A stretch of 64,000 bases of DNA, from positions 11,237,001 through 11,301,000 of the forward strand of contig BSYQ01000001.1 of the NCBI GenBank assembly GCA_030272585.1, read 5' to 3'. The notes beneath the pieces were generated by a model. That model did no database searches and was not told the origin of the DNA. It was given only the letters and a program-made list of their open reading frames with translations. Every line of letters begins with the position of its first letter. Within the stretch, counting starts at the first letter, position 1. Of this stretch, positions 27,601-38,865 are shown in pieces. Source of the DNA: Bryopsis sp. KO-2023 (Eukaryota; Chlorophyta; Ulvophyceae; Bryopsidales; Bryopsidaceae). The translations under genes were made by a program, and so were the position numbers.

Positions 27601-28832
27601 AAAGAAGTAACTATCGTTATTGTATAATGGAATGTTCTTTTTTTCCTGATCTGCTCCTCCTCCAAAAAAGATCAGTGGTGCACTCATCTGAATTTTTATT
27701 TTTTTAAAGTAACTTTTATTCTTAGTTTGGATGAAAGAGGGGAGGCACAAAAACACTGTGGATTTTGTTTATGAATATCTCATATTTTTTGGTTCCTCTT
27801 TGCTTGCAGGTATTTTTGACATTGGTGTTTTTTATCGTTTTTATTGCTGTGGTGGTGAACGGGGGAGCCACCACTTGGTTGCTTGAACGATTTGACCTTC
27901 GATGCTCGGAGCCCGCTTACTCAACATTGCTGGAAGGGATCGAAACCGCAGGATCTCCATCCCAATCAGGTTTAAAAGAAAAAAAAGGAAAAAAGAAAAA
28001 GCCCTCTCCCCTAACAATAAAACTCTTTTTGGTTTGGGGGGGGGGGGGGGTTGGAGGAAGAGGTGTTTTTTTCTTGAAAAAAAAGCAAACAGAGTTTTAG
28101 AATTGACATCGTTTTTCCCTTTTTACTTGCACACATGATTCATTCAGGAACCTCCTCTGTGCAAATCGGCAATAAACACATTCAATAATAAAGCATTATC
28201 CACACCCGCACTCCCTTTTTAGTAGAAATGCACATTTCGATTTGAAAGGGTTTCTGTTTGCTGATGCAGGCAGCCCGAACAGCGCCAAAGAGAGCTCTGG
28301 TGGGGGAATTCTGGGGAAAATTTGAGGAATGAACCGAACGGGCATATCTAGCCGACTGCAAGATATCGATGACAGATTTTTGTCGAGATTTTTCATACCT
28401 GATGGGATGGAGCTAGTCCAGGTACGCTTCTTAACTCTAGTATATAATTCTGGAGGCGACGGAATGTTATTCTGAATGTTTTGTGGTAAGCAGGGTATTT
28501 TATTAATCCACTCATTATAGAAGTCTTTCTTTCTTTCATTTCTTGTTTTTTTGGGGTGTGTGGGAAGGTTCTTCTTTCCAACAATTTCTGGGGCCATATC
28601 CAGAAGATGGTGGTGGTCTTTTTTTTTCAGTATTTTTTCTTGGATCCGATTTCCTTGTTTTTTTTCCCTTCCATAGACCGCTTCTGGGGAGGGCGATCAC
28701 CCCATGTCTGGAAGTTCTCCAGCTGACCGTACGCCGAGGTCTCCACCAATGACCACACTGAGGGCTCTTCCCAATCCAACCACACACCCAACCCCCAATC
28801 CTGATGAGTGGATGATGAGTCATCCGACTTAA
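24627..28832 (+). pseudogene. Na+/H+ exchanger (NHE/NHX family), broken
   Basis: Nine exon-like blocks of a cation/proton antiporter: 24627-24791, 25095-25183, 25554-25634, 25862-25949, 26149-26520, 26814-26969, 27810-27969, 28270-28421 and 28677-28832 (TAA). Clear family motifs: GHLLEWKK, FALLPPIIFEAGYSLD (the inhibitor/substrate helix), FLESLIFGAVISATDP, FGESIFNDAVAIVLF (essential ND pair), SGIVAILFCGMMMAKYT, ETFVFIYVGTTLF. Splice sites are intact and phases mostly agree. But three stops stand in frame: TGA at 24,684, TAG at 26,485 (where the family has Leu in GLSGI) and TGA at 28,323. The exon for the strongly conserved arginine/GLRGA region is missing between 26,970 and 27,809. Together these make a decayed copy likely. 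Sequence error could explain single stops but not the missing exon. The residual form resembles endosomal or plasma-membrane exchangers. Confidence 0.85.
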
Positions 28833-29416
28833 GGAAAACAAAATCGAGGAAGGGGGGGTGGGCGGGTCCCCCTATCTGGATTCTAGAATTGGACCAATGC
28901 CCAACTGTTGGAGTTGAAGCGTTACTTGTCGATGAATGGTTAGATCGATGGTGGAGAAGAAACATTGGGGGATGCGGAAGGGAGGGTTAGATATTTGGAA
29001 AAAGAAAAGGGCATTTTGTTTTCTTCTCCTACTCATCGATGGCCCAAGGTAAGATTTTCGGTCATGCATAACCACCCCCCATTTTCTTGTTAGATATTAT
29101 AGGTGGGGGTGCTTCAAAATACTTCAATGTGTGGATGCATCAGGAGAGAAATTAATTCACCATTCTTTTCGCCTGTCGTGTTACGCATCCATCGTCCAAA
29201 ACATTAGTCATGTGTCTACTGCATTGGAATTTTGAGCAGCAATGGGGGGGGGGAATTTAAATAATCCATCTGAAAGACATCCCAGATGGATTGATTTTCA
29301 TTTTGATGGAAAGGAAGACGTGCATTTGTTTTTTTTTCCATGTGCTAAATGGTTTGATTTTTTGCGTGTGTGGTGGTGGTTTATGGAACCTTTTTATTGT
29401 TTATCGCAGTATGAAG
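28833..29416. other. Intergenic, no gene resolved
   Basis: Downstream flank of the exchanger relic. Only G runs and short open frames are visible; nothing shows splice support. Confidence 0.4.
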
Positions 29417-30111
29417 CCTGGAAGATGCATTGACTTGTGAAACACAGGAAACCGAAGCTGTTTTAAAGGCAGATCTCGATCGAGAATCGTACCAAGAGCA
29501 AAACGGAGCCGAACTCCAGAAAAGAATCGAAGCGGCGATGAAAGTGAGCATTTCTCTTGTTCTTTTTTCTTTTGCTATTAAGATCCAAACCCGTTAATAT
29601 TGTTGTAAGTTTTTTCCTTGCTTACAGAAAAAAAGACACCTATTTTTCCTGCTTGACTGGTTGAAAAAAAAGTGAAAAAAAAAAAAAGTTCCTGTGGGAA
29701 GGACTCTGCTTGGTTGATTTATCGAAGTTAAAAAAAAATCGAAGTTAAAAAAAAACGTTGTTAAATCTAAAACAACAAAACAAGTGCAAGAATCGATATG
29801 TGCCATATTAGATTACATGTAATATATTTTGATGCTGATTTCCGTGATTCTGACAGGTGCTGGTTTTTCGAAAACATCAAAGAGTCTGGTGTGTTCAGGA
29901 GCATTCGGCATTGCTGGAGGAAAAGACGAAAATGAGGTTGGAATTGAAGTCTTGGCTTGACGAGAAGACCAGGGTGGAAGAGAGAATCCAAAAATCGAAT
30001 CCGTTGTTGTCGAACTTGGCAGAAGAGTGCAGGGAAGCGCTGAGCAGCATTCGATCGACCAAAGAAAAGGCTGTGAAAGACGAGAAATACAGCTTGCAAG
30101 CATTGGAAAAG
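29417..30111 (+). CDS. Two exons of an unrecognised coiled-coil protein (fragment)
   Basis: Two in-phase blocks: about 29417-29543 and 29857-30111. The first ends RIEAAMK before a consensus gtgagc donor; the second begins with VLVFRKHQ after a good acceptor and ends LQALEK before gtgtat. The text is charged and heptad-like (EEKTKMRLELKSWLDEKTR, then LAEECREALSSIRSTKEK), so a coiled coil is likely. No start or stop exon was found on either side, so this is either an internal part of a gene I cannot follow or another gene fragment in this island. Function unknown. Confidence 0.5.
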
Positions 30112-31849
30112 GTGTATAAAGGAGCTGTATTAAGACATGTACAATTTTCCAGAAGGGGGGGGGACGATGAACAGGTCTTGAATCTTCTTTTATGATGTTT
30201 TTGAGGTTTAAAAAACTTAAAAAGCGTGAAAAACCCTGAAGAAATTGTGTTCTGCAGTTTCAGTTCCAGATTCTTTTTTTCCTTCCCAAGAATGAAAAAC
30301 GTATCTCTGAAATTGCACCGTGAAAAAAGAACAGTAGTAGATGAAGGTGGAAAAAACTGATCACTTAATCGTTGTTGTTTTTCCAACTGAGCGGTGGGTG
30401 CTTTCCTTTTCCTTTTTTTTCCTTTTTTCCTTTTGCGCATGGTAAGAGTTGTAAGATTGATTGGTGGAAAAACTGAAGTGGGAAATTCCTTCTTTTGTAG
30501 CATGATTTTGTAGGCTTAGGAAGTTCTTATTTTGGAACTCCGACATTCAAAAGTCTAATTTAAAAAAATCAAACACACGAATCAATGTATCCCCAACTGC
30601 CAATTCACAAGTTGACACCTTTTTCGAGACCTAAAAAAAAAAAAAAAAGAATGGACAAGAGAATAATCATTCTACAAAAAATTATGCACTCCTTTTTGCA
30701 CCTTCGTAACGATTTGAAGCATAAGTCGTTACAAGTTCAGAGGTTCACACAGAGAAATGAAATAAATAAATAAAACCAAGACAAGAAAAAAACGAAAACA
30801 AACCAACAAAAAAAGAAAAAAATAGTCACCTCTTTGGTATGTCCTGGTGTGAGGTTTTTGTTTTTCACACCTGGTAGGATTGCTGAGATATTTTCAGTTT
30901 GAGAGATTTTCAGTTCGAAGAGAATCGGTGGCACTCCCAACACATCCTCATCAATAATATCGCTCTGCACAACAAGTATGGGTCCGACTCTGGCACAAAA
31001 AATAGAAGGATTAAAAAATCAGCTTTGGTTCATGAACAGGTAATGGGCTGCATACAACAAGCTTCTATTACCGTGGAACGATTTAGTGGGCCCCTCTGTC
31101 TGCCTCCACAAACCAATGCCTGTCTGAACAATTCACCAAAAAATCCAGAATAAACAACCAAAAATAGCAAGAAAAAGAGAGACAATGTGGGAAAAGGGGG
31201 GAAGGGGAAGGACCACAAATGTTGCAATTAAGCAGCCAAACTATTATATGTATTATATAATAGTATCATTTTTCTTTATTAAATGATCAGTATGAATAAA
31301 AATATAAAATAATATAATAATAATAATAATATAATATAATATATTTCCCACCTTTCCTAACAATAAGAAACTGACTTCCGAGACAAAAAAAGGGACGCTA
31401 GTGGTCCTCTTTAATCTCCATTCATCTTGATTCATTATTATGATGATTATGAACTTACTAGTTTTATTTCTCCTGAGGGAATTCACTGACGGGCGGCTCA
31501 AGCTCGTCAGCCAGCTCTGTGCCATCTGAACTGAGGGCCCCGCATAAGACGACAGTAGAAAGAACAAGAAAAACACGAATATGGAAAAAAACCTTCCAGA
31601 ATCAAATTCCATTATTATCATAGAAAAATGCATCCTGAGGAAATACCCCTTCAAAATAATTTCAACGAAAAATCAATTCGAAATCAAAGTTTTAGACACA
31701 GAGAACAATGCAACCGAACGACTCTGCTTGCTTTGAGAAAGAACGTTGGGAAAAATATATACATATATCAGTTGAATCATAAAAACTCAATAAGAGCAAT
31801 TCAGCCACCACCGCCCCCTGGAAGAATAAAATAAATAAAATTCATTTGT
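30112..31849. other. AT-rich region, no gene seen
   Basis: Low-complexity A and T stretches dominate, including an AAT/TA-type microsatellite at about 31,296-31,345. No coherent exon chain was found. Confidence 0.5.
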
Positions 31850-32375
31850 CTGTGATTTGTGGCGATATATCTTCAAGATCCTCCTCAAGGGTAAAGACCA
31901 TCGGCAAGGATGTCAATGTTGAGAAGATCTCCCAACAAACCCCTGTGTTCACTGGTGCTGATCTCCAGAATTTGATGAACAAGGCAGCTATTTTGGCGGC
32001 CCGCCGAAACCTCAAGGAAATCTCCTGAGGAAGAAATTGCGGACGCTCTCGAAAGGATTGTTGCTGGTACTGAGAAAAATCAGACTGTCATGTCTGACAA
32101 TAAGAGGAAGCTGGTTGCATACAACGAGGCTGGACATGCCCTTATGCGTGCATTGATGCCAGAGTACGACCCAGTCACCAAGATTTTCTTCGTTCGCTGA
32201 GGAGCTGTTGGAGGATTGACTTTCTTTGCTGAGAGGCTTGAATCAGGACTAGTTGCTCCTCCTCGAGAACCAGATGGCTGTTGCTTTGGGAGGTTGCATT
32301 GCTGAGGAGTTCATCTTTGGCAATGACGACATCACCACCATGGATCATCTGGCGATTTCCAGCAGGTGGTATAAT
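31850..32375 (+). pseudogene. FtsH metalloprotease relic
   Basis: Remains of an FtsH AAA-protease, the thylakoid or mitochondrial membrane quality-control family. Visible pieces in order: KISQQTPVFTGADLQNLMN, KAAILAARRNLKEIS, EEIADALERIVAGTEKNQ, VMSDNKRKLVAYNEAGHAL (family HEAGH; the first zinc histidine is Asn here), MPEYDPVTKI, GGLTFFAERLESG, ENQMAVALGGCIAEEFIFG and SSGDFQQV. These pieces lie in different frames: there are in-frame stops after KEIS and after KIFFV and at least two shifts before the end. The His-to-Asn change in the zinc motif would abolish protease activity anyway. The upstream Walker motifs are not present. The best match is to plastid FtsH. A block near 32,578 (VTCTARSAHRW) may be the next decayed exon. 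Confidence 0.88.
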
Positions 32376-32520
32376 TCAACTGTTGAATTGTACCCCAGAT
32401 CTGTTTTTCCCCTGGTCACTGACTACAACCATATAAAGTTGTGTGGTGTACAGTTGAATTATTCCACAGATTTGTTTTTTCCCTGTGTTCACTGACTGCA
32501 ACCATATGTTGTGTGGTGTA
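32376..32520 (+). repeat. Diverged tandem duplication, about 70-bp units
   Basis: Two adjacent units share the order GTTGAATT, CAGAT.TGTTTTT, CCCTG, TCACTGACT.CAACCATAT and GTTGTGTGGTGTA. Unit 1 spans about 32,380-32,449 and unit 2 about 32,452-32,520. They differ by several substitutions and short indels. The repeat begins just after the last FtsH-like codons, at what would be the donor of that exon. Confidence 0.75.
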
Positions 32521-34815
32521 GTCTGTTGTTTATGGAATATCATGTATTGACCCTGGTTAATTGCTGTTTTTCACAGGTAACCTGTACTGCCAGGTCTGCC
32601 CACAGGTGGCTGCCTGCCGGATCATACTCAGGGGTGAGGATGGGTCTGTTCTCAATTTCTTCAGCAGTTTGGGGAATTTCAAAATTTTCCTGGAGATGTT
32701 GGAAAGTGAACGGAAGCAAAAAAAAATCGAAAACGAATTTAAATAATTTGAATAGTTTGAATTTGTTTTTTTCAAAATCATTCCACAGGAGATGCTCCGC
32801 CTGACCCCTAGACCCAGTTTAATCTTGCTGTGGTGGTGGTGGTCTTTTTCACCAAACTTTTTTTTACCCCAAAAAGGACTTCCCAGAGTGATCATGCTAC
32901 AAAAGGAGGAATTTCCCACTTCAGTTTCTCCACCAATCAATCTTACAAATCTTACCATGCACAAAAGGAAAATAGGAGGAAAAAGAAAAGGAAAATGCAC
33001 CCACCGCTCAGTCCAAAAGTATTCCTTTTGTGTGCTGTTTCAATAGATATGCAGGAATGGGAGCAACAGAGCTGATGCAAATTACTTCTTATCGATTAAT
33101 ATTAACAATTGAAAAAAAGATTCGTCACCACACAAACATATATATATATAGCAAAAGGAATAGATTTTTTTAAATAGAAAAACGCATTTTCCCGAGGGTA
33201 AACAAGTTGGATTTGGTACAAGATTTCATTTTTATTTTTTTTGCTCCGGCCCCTCACACCGCCATTTCGGAACGTTAAATAAAACTGCTTTTACGAAAAA
33301 ATCAGCCATCCCTGAGTTCTTTGAACGCAGATCTCCGGATGATCTCAGAACCCCAAAACTGAAAAATAAATAAAGTCAACATCTATTGCCGCAGCGGACC
33401 AAACACTTTTCCAAAACGACGAAATACAATTACAAAATGTCTTCCAAAAGCAAAAGAGCCAAACAAGAACCTGCAGAAGATTAGTTCACCTCCAGGATTC
33501 CAACAAAATCCCAAGTCCAGGTCTAAATCGGATAGCTCAAATAGATCATATGCTCCTTCGGTGGCGTTTGCTCTTTCCATCAGAGGGTCAGTCAATTAAG
33601 TGATCGGAAGCTCTGGGGGAACACTCCAGAATGGCGGTGCAATATCCATAAGGTGAAAGCAGTGGAGGTACACCATGTCGAAGCTATGCAACACACCTTG
33701 GAATTGTCTATTTTTGCACTGGAAATCAAGAGCACAAAACATGGAGGAAATGTCAATAAATGAAAATGAAACAAGTGATGGGAGTGTTTTATTCACAAAA
33801 CAAATCAACAAGAAATAAAGACAAGCCCACGAAACTGTGGACCTGGCTCACCAATTCAAGCATTTCTTCATCGAACGTCCCGCAGGCTCAGCCCTATTAA
33901 TTTGTTTCAACAGGTGTTCCCACGGAGGAACTGCAGGGCGGTTTACCGAACAAGATCAACAAATATCCATAATTGGATGGTATTTGTGACTCTGGAGGTA
34001 CATTTTCGGTGCTACATTCTGCTTGGAAAGGTGATGCCTCTGAGCATCGACTCAAGTTCTCGCCTCGTTGCCGAAAATACATCATTCTATAGCTCAGCTC
34101 CACAGATTTCCACGGTGATAGCAGTCCTGACTGCTATCAGGATGCACCGGATTTTCACGAAGTTTTTGAGCGTCGTTGACTGTGTCTACTGTGAATGACT
34201 AAACCTTTTCGAAAGCCTCATTCATTGCACAAGAAAGCGCTCCAAATCACTCCAAATTCACAGAAACATGAGATCGAATAAGAAATGGAAGCTGGACTCG
34301 TGTGCCATTCAAATAGCCATGTTTTCACCTTTGCAATACTGTGTAGCCTCCTTGATGGCATAAGGATGACATCCCTGATGTCCAATTTGTTGATCTCAAT
34401 GCTGCTCCAGCTTTCGTAAATGTGTTTGAATCCATCTAGAAAATCGGCTCGAAATGATAGACTCGAGACTTTCAGAAGGGCACCACAATGTCCGCCAGGC
34501 ACCCCCAGGATCCCACCCATATGTTGTGCACCTTTGGCAGTTCTTAAGTTTCAAAAGCAAAGTGAACGATTCAACATAATCCGGCCCGACAACCCCCCCC
34601 CCCCATCTTAGCAGGGTTTCTTCACAATCCGCATCCAAAATGTGCACCACTTCAGATTGCTTCTGGGCGTTGTTGCGATGAGTTTTTTCAGACGTGCCTG
34701 GCTGAAAACTGAGCCTAAGTTCTCGTGAGAAATGTGCTCCCAAAACATCCATTCTCCAGGGAAATGTCCACCTTATCAGCCCTCGACTTTGTCACTCGTT
34801 GAAATGAAAATCTAC
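32521..34815. other. Unresolved region, possible minus-strand exons
   Basis: Several minus-strand frames look somewhat protein-like, for example near 33,383-33,595 (AYDLFELSDLDLDLGF) and 34,330-34,500 (LDGFKHIYESWSSIEINKL). I could not join them by splice phase or recognise a family. A 24-nt perfect inverted repeat lies at 34,117-34,140. Confidence 0.35.
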
Positions 34816-35012
34816 CTTTTGCATTTGCTGACGAGCTGGGCTTCAAATAGCCCGCCACTTTCCCAGGATAGGCCGTCCCATCAGCTACATCCAATAGCCC
34901 AGTCACATTGATGTGCCCATGCACCTGCTTCACCATCGGCTCCCAATGCGAACATGAATACATGAACACCAAAGTCCCATTGAACATCCCATCAACTGAA
35001 GACTGCCTAAAT
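34816..35012 (-). CDS. Single well-defined exon of an unrecognised gene
   Basis: The block is framed by an acceptor (TATTCAG) and a donor (G|GTAGAT). It reads FRQSSVDGMFNGTLVFMYS, then HWEPMVKQVHGHINVTGLLD, VADGTAYPGKVAGYLKP. The periodic hydrophobic and Gly/Pro pattern looks like real coding sequence. Neighbouring minus-strand open stretches at 35,127-35,408 (PTTSSAAENTTDGLTP and following) and about 34,330-34,520 may belong to the same gene, but the phases were not resolved. I do not recognise it. Confidence 0.4.
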
Positions 35013-36168
35013 CTGAATACCAATGCAACACTTTTTCATGACTGCAAAAGTACGCATACTCTCCTCCCTGTTCAACATGCCCTATTCCCCCAGAAAATCT
35101 GTTGAAGCAAAGAGACCATATACGTCTCATTGTTTCAGATGTTGCACATATCTATTGTCCAAGTCGACTATAATTTCTTCTCCCACTTCAGAAGTTGCAA
35201 ACAATGATGCATGTGTGCAAAGAGTTGGGTTATCTGTGACCCACTTCTCTCTGCAAGGATCCATCCCTGCACGCTTCTCTTTATCAACATCCACAGGGGT
35301 CAATCCATCGGTGGTGTTCTCAGCAGCACTGCTGGTGGTGGGCTGACTCTCATGGGGATCGACGGCAAAACTGCTGTCCAATTTGGATCCACTCAGCTCT
35401 TCAATCATGGCCTTACATTACCTGCCGCCCAAATGCACAGTGTCAAAAACAAACTCGCCAATAAACAAGGCTCCGCCATCCTCCCTTCCTCCTCGTTGGG
35501 CGTTGCAACTGCGAAGGCTATCTTGTTCAAGAAAGGATCGCACGATCCCATCAACCTGGGACGTTGTAGGCATGACCAACCCTTGGAGACTCTTTTTTTA
35601 AAAAATGTTTTCCATCATTCGCCCCCCCCTCCCTTAAATAAGGGGAAAAAAAACATTCACAATCTTTTTCTTTTTCTTTTTGTTGAAACTGACATGACCC
35701 CCCATTTGTTGAAGACGATGAATATTGAAAAGTCGAAATTCGACAAAAAACGACCCGAAATCTCTAAAAGAAGGAAAACTGAAACATCATCCACCAGCAA
35801 ATTCACATTTCGAATTGCTGATGTTTTTTCTCTGCCATTCTAAAATAAAACACTCCACCCTGAAGGATGGCCACCCCAGGTTCTTGGTTCATATGAAAAG
35901 AGGTGTCAAAAAAAAAAGGGAAAAAAAAACCCAGCCCAATCGAACACCTTTCTTTCCCTTTTTTTTTTCTTTTCCCCAAAAGTGAATGCACTTGGAAATA
36001 GCCACCCACCCATCCGAAAAACTCACCCGATCTGCAATTTCTTCACAGTTTTACAGCGTGACCTCAAACCGTCCCCTCTCCACTTTCTTCATTTCAAAAC
36101 ACCCATTTCCCCCCCCCAAACCCAATTTCTTTTTTCAAACGGGGACCATAAATTTAGTTTTGCCTTTT

Positions 36169-38635
36169 TCAAGCAAAAGGGTTGCCTGACGACTGCAACC
36201 CCCCCTGCAAACCAGACTGAGGTTGATTAACCATGCCCGGCTGAATTCCAGAGTAACCTTGACCACCCTGGGGATAAAACCCAGATGTCTGCATTGCTCC
36301 AAAGCCACTTTGCGGCTGAGGACTCCCGTTGAATCCAGTCTGGTTGCCATGCATAGCCCCACCAAAAGCGCCATCTCCTTGTTGAATTGGCACACCGAAC
36401 CCAGCCTGGGGGTTGGGATTTCCTGCACCGAACTCCCTGGATTTGTCAGTCAGCTGGCTGAGAGCGGACTTCCTTTGCGGGGGGGGGGGTCCATTTTTGA
36501 CCTGCAGCAACAGCTTCATGATTTTCCTTTCCTTGGCATCCTCCGAGTTCAGATCCTCTTCGTTGATTTCTTGAAGCAAGACCCCAAAGTGTTGCAAATC
36601 TTCAGGCTTCATTTCTGGCAGCCCCTTAGGGGTGGCTGGAACATCAGATCTCCCCAATCTGCACAATACAGTCCGTCCAAAATTAGACGTATGCAAACCT
36701 TTTTGGTTGCTCAGGAAACCAACGAGTTCTCAGTCACCGGCCCGGACGAGGATTGTTCGGTGGATCCACGGTCCGAAATATAATTATCTATTCAATTCTT
36801 GATGCATATCCCACAAAAGAAATCGACAAAACACCAGTGGGTATATGCCATGTGTTTTCTTAGCAAGGTTGGTTATGGAAGAAAAAAACCAGGGCAAAAT
36901 CCGTGATTGTCAGGTTGTCGATCAGCCAGCTTTAAAACAGGGAAAAATTGTTCCAGATCATTTCATGCAGACAGGAGGGTTGCACTCACACATTGTCTTC
37001 GGGAATGCTGTATAGTGGGGCACCCCCATCGGAGGGTGGGCGTTGCTGTCACTTTTCTTGCTCGAGTTCGAATCGGTAGATAGCCTTGAGGTGGGTCCAA
37101 GATCTAGGGGCAAGGGGGAAAGAATTGAAGTCAAGCAGAAGGAGAAAAATATCTTAGCCAAAAGACAGGCATGCCACCATGAAAAGCTGGAATATGTCTC
37201 ACTCAAAAACCAAGGGGTCGAAGATGTAAAGAGCAGCAAGCTAAGGGGCCCCATCAAATAATAACAAAGGACGAAAAAACATCTCCACATGCGTTTTCCA
37301 ACTCCAGAACAAGGTGGCTTTAAATATCCTACCCAAAAGTTGCCAAAAACAGTGTTTTTCCTTTGCAATCCACATCATTGCATGTAAGGTATCAGAGATT
37401 AATATTACTTCTGATAGTATCTGACTGAACCCCACCTTGTATCCTTCTTTCTCTCCGGGCAGCATGGAATCGACCTCATCATCAGCCAAAGGCCTGTCTC
37501 TTTCCTCAATTTCCCGATCCCATCGCATTTGCTGGAAACATACGAAATTTGGATTTAAAAAACATGTCTTTACACTCACACGATGTGGGCAATTTCAGCA
37601 AAACTTCATTCTGACAAAATATCTCCTCCGTAAAATTGAGGGGTTTCGCAAATCAATCAATACATGCAACAAATTGCGAGCGGTTCACTGGATGCCGAAA
37701 GGGGACCCATGAAAACACACATCGTGGAGTACCTGATATTGCTCAGGCGTCAGGAGGACTTTAGGAAGTGCCCTTGGGGTGGGGGTTTCCATACCAGGGA
37801 CGCCCATGGGCGTCACCCCCATGCCCAGGCCAGCGGTGACAACTGGCGTCGCTCCCACAACTGGAGTAGCCTGAGCCTTGGGAGTCTGTGACGGACCTGC
37901 AGGTGTTTCATCCCATCTTGACCTCGAGCGCTTTGCTGGTGTAGGTGTCATCTGTTGCAAAAGAAATATATGATGGTCGTCAATTCCGGAAAACAGGATC
38001 CAATATGCTGCCATGGGGCTTATTTTTCCAATCGGTGTTCAATCCATCAAAGGGAAAGCAGTCGACTTCCGCATCAAAAATAATACCCAGCATGTTTTAC
38101 CCCCTAAAATAATCCAATGTCACACTGTGCATAAGAATAAGAGTGTGATAGACACCCTTTCTCAGATTTCAACTATTTCCCCTTTGGTGACTGATTTCAT
38201 TCGATGTTCAATATTTGCAATTCTACTCACCGAGACTGTCGTTTGCGCAGTGGGTGTCTCTCCAATCCATGCAGGCGTCTCGTCGACCTTCGGGAAAAAC
38301 AGGGATTTAGAAAACACTTCTGGTGACCTTGCTGCCCTCCAAAGATCTCCCAAAATTTTCACAGGCACCCCAAGAGGTTTATAAACAACAAGAAACTTGA
38401 CAAAATCAACCCACAGGCATAACCCACAACCATTGCACAACTCACTCTTCCAGGAGTTGGGGTTTCATCCCATCTGTTTCTTCTTGGAGTGGGCTCCACT
38501 CCCAGTCTGCCTGGTGTGGGGGTGGTATCCCACCTCCCAGGTGTGGCATCAGAGTGACCTGGAGTGGCATCCCATCGTGAACCTCCATGACCAGGAGTGC
38601 CATCTGCATCCCAATCCAAGGTCTTCACTTTCTTC
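36169..38635 (-). pseudogene. SF3B1 N-terminal fragment with foreign NPFA tail
   Basis: Exons 38635-38446, 38287-38231, 37951-37733, 37531-37436, 37103-36990 and 36658-36169 chain in phase. They match the N-terminal, HEAT-free part of splicing factor SF3B1: repeated RWDxTP motifs (SRWDATPGH, NRWDETPTPGR), [64 protein letters not shown] and DKSREFGAG. At about 36,420 SF3B1 homology ends without a donor site. It continues in frame as a Gly/Gln/Pro-rich tail ([14 protein letters not shown] to SSGNPFA, then stop). The large HEAT-repeat part is absent. Exon 37103-36990 also has one extra base in a five-base homopolymer, shifting the frame after TATPT; the downstream exon phases agree only if it is ignored. 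So this is a partial copy fused to another gene end. It is probably not functional, though a chimeric product is possible if the extra base is a read error. A 5' exon is not resolved. Confidence 0.85.
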
Positions 38636-38865
38636 CTGAAAAAAAAGCAGGGGTGAAAACAACACACTCACGCCTTGTCCTATAGGTCCTCAACCTATAT
38701 CTATATATAGTGTGGGATGATACCACACTTCTGCAGGCAATGCCAACAGAGTTTGGCAGTTTGGCATTGTAACACAAACCAAAACTGAAGGAATCACACA
38801 GGATTGACTGTACCAATGAGGGTGTGCCATGCAGCAAACTGGTTTATTTCCAAACTGGGTTGCAG

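Noticed and set aside
35211-35843. 210-codon open frame on the + strand
   Set aside because: Antisense to more protein-like minus-strand text (PTTSSAAENTTDGLTP); no recognisable domain.
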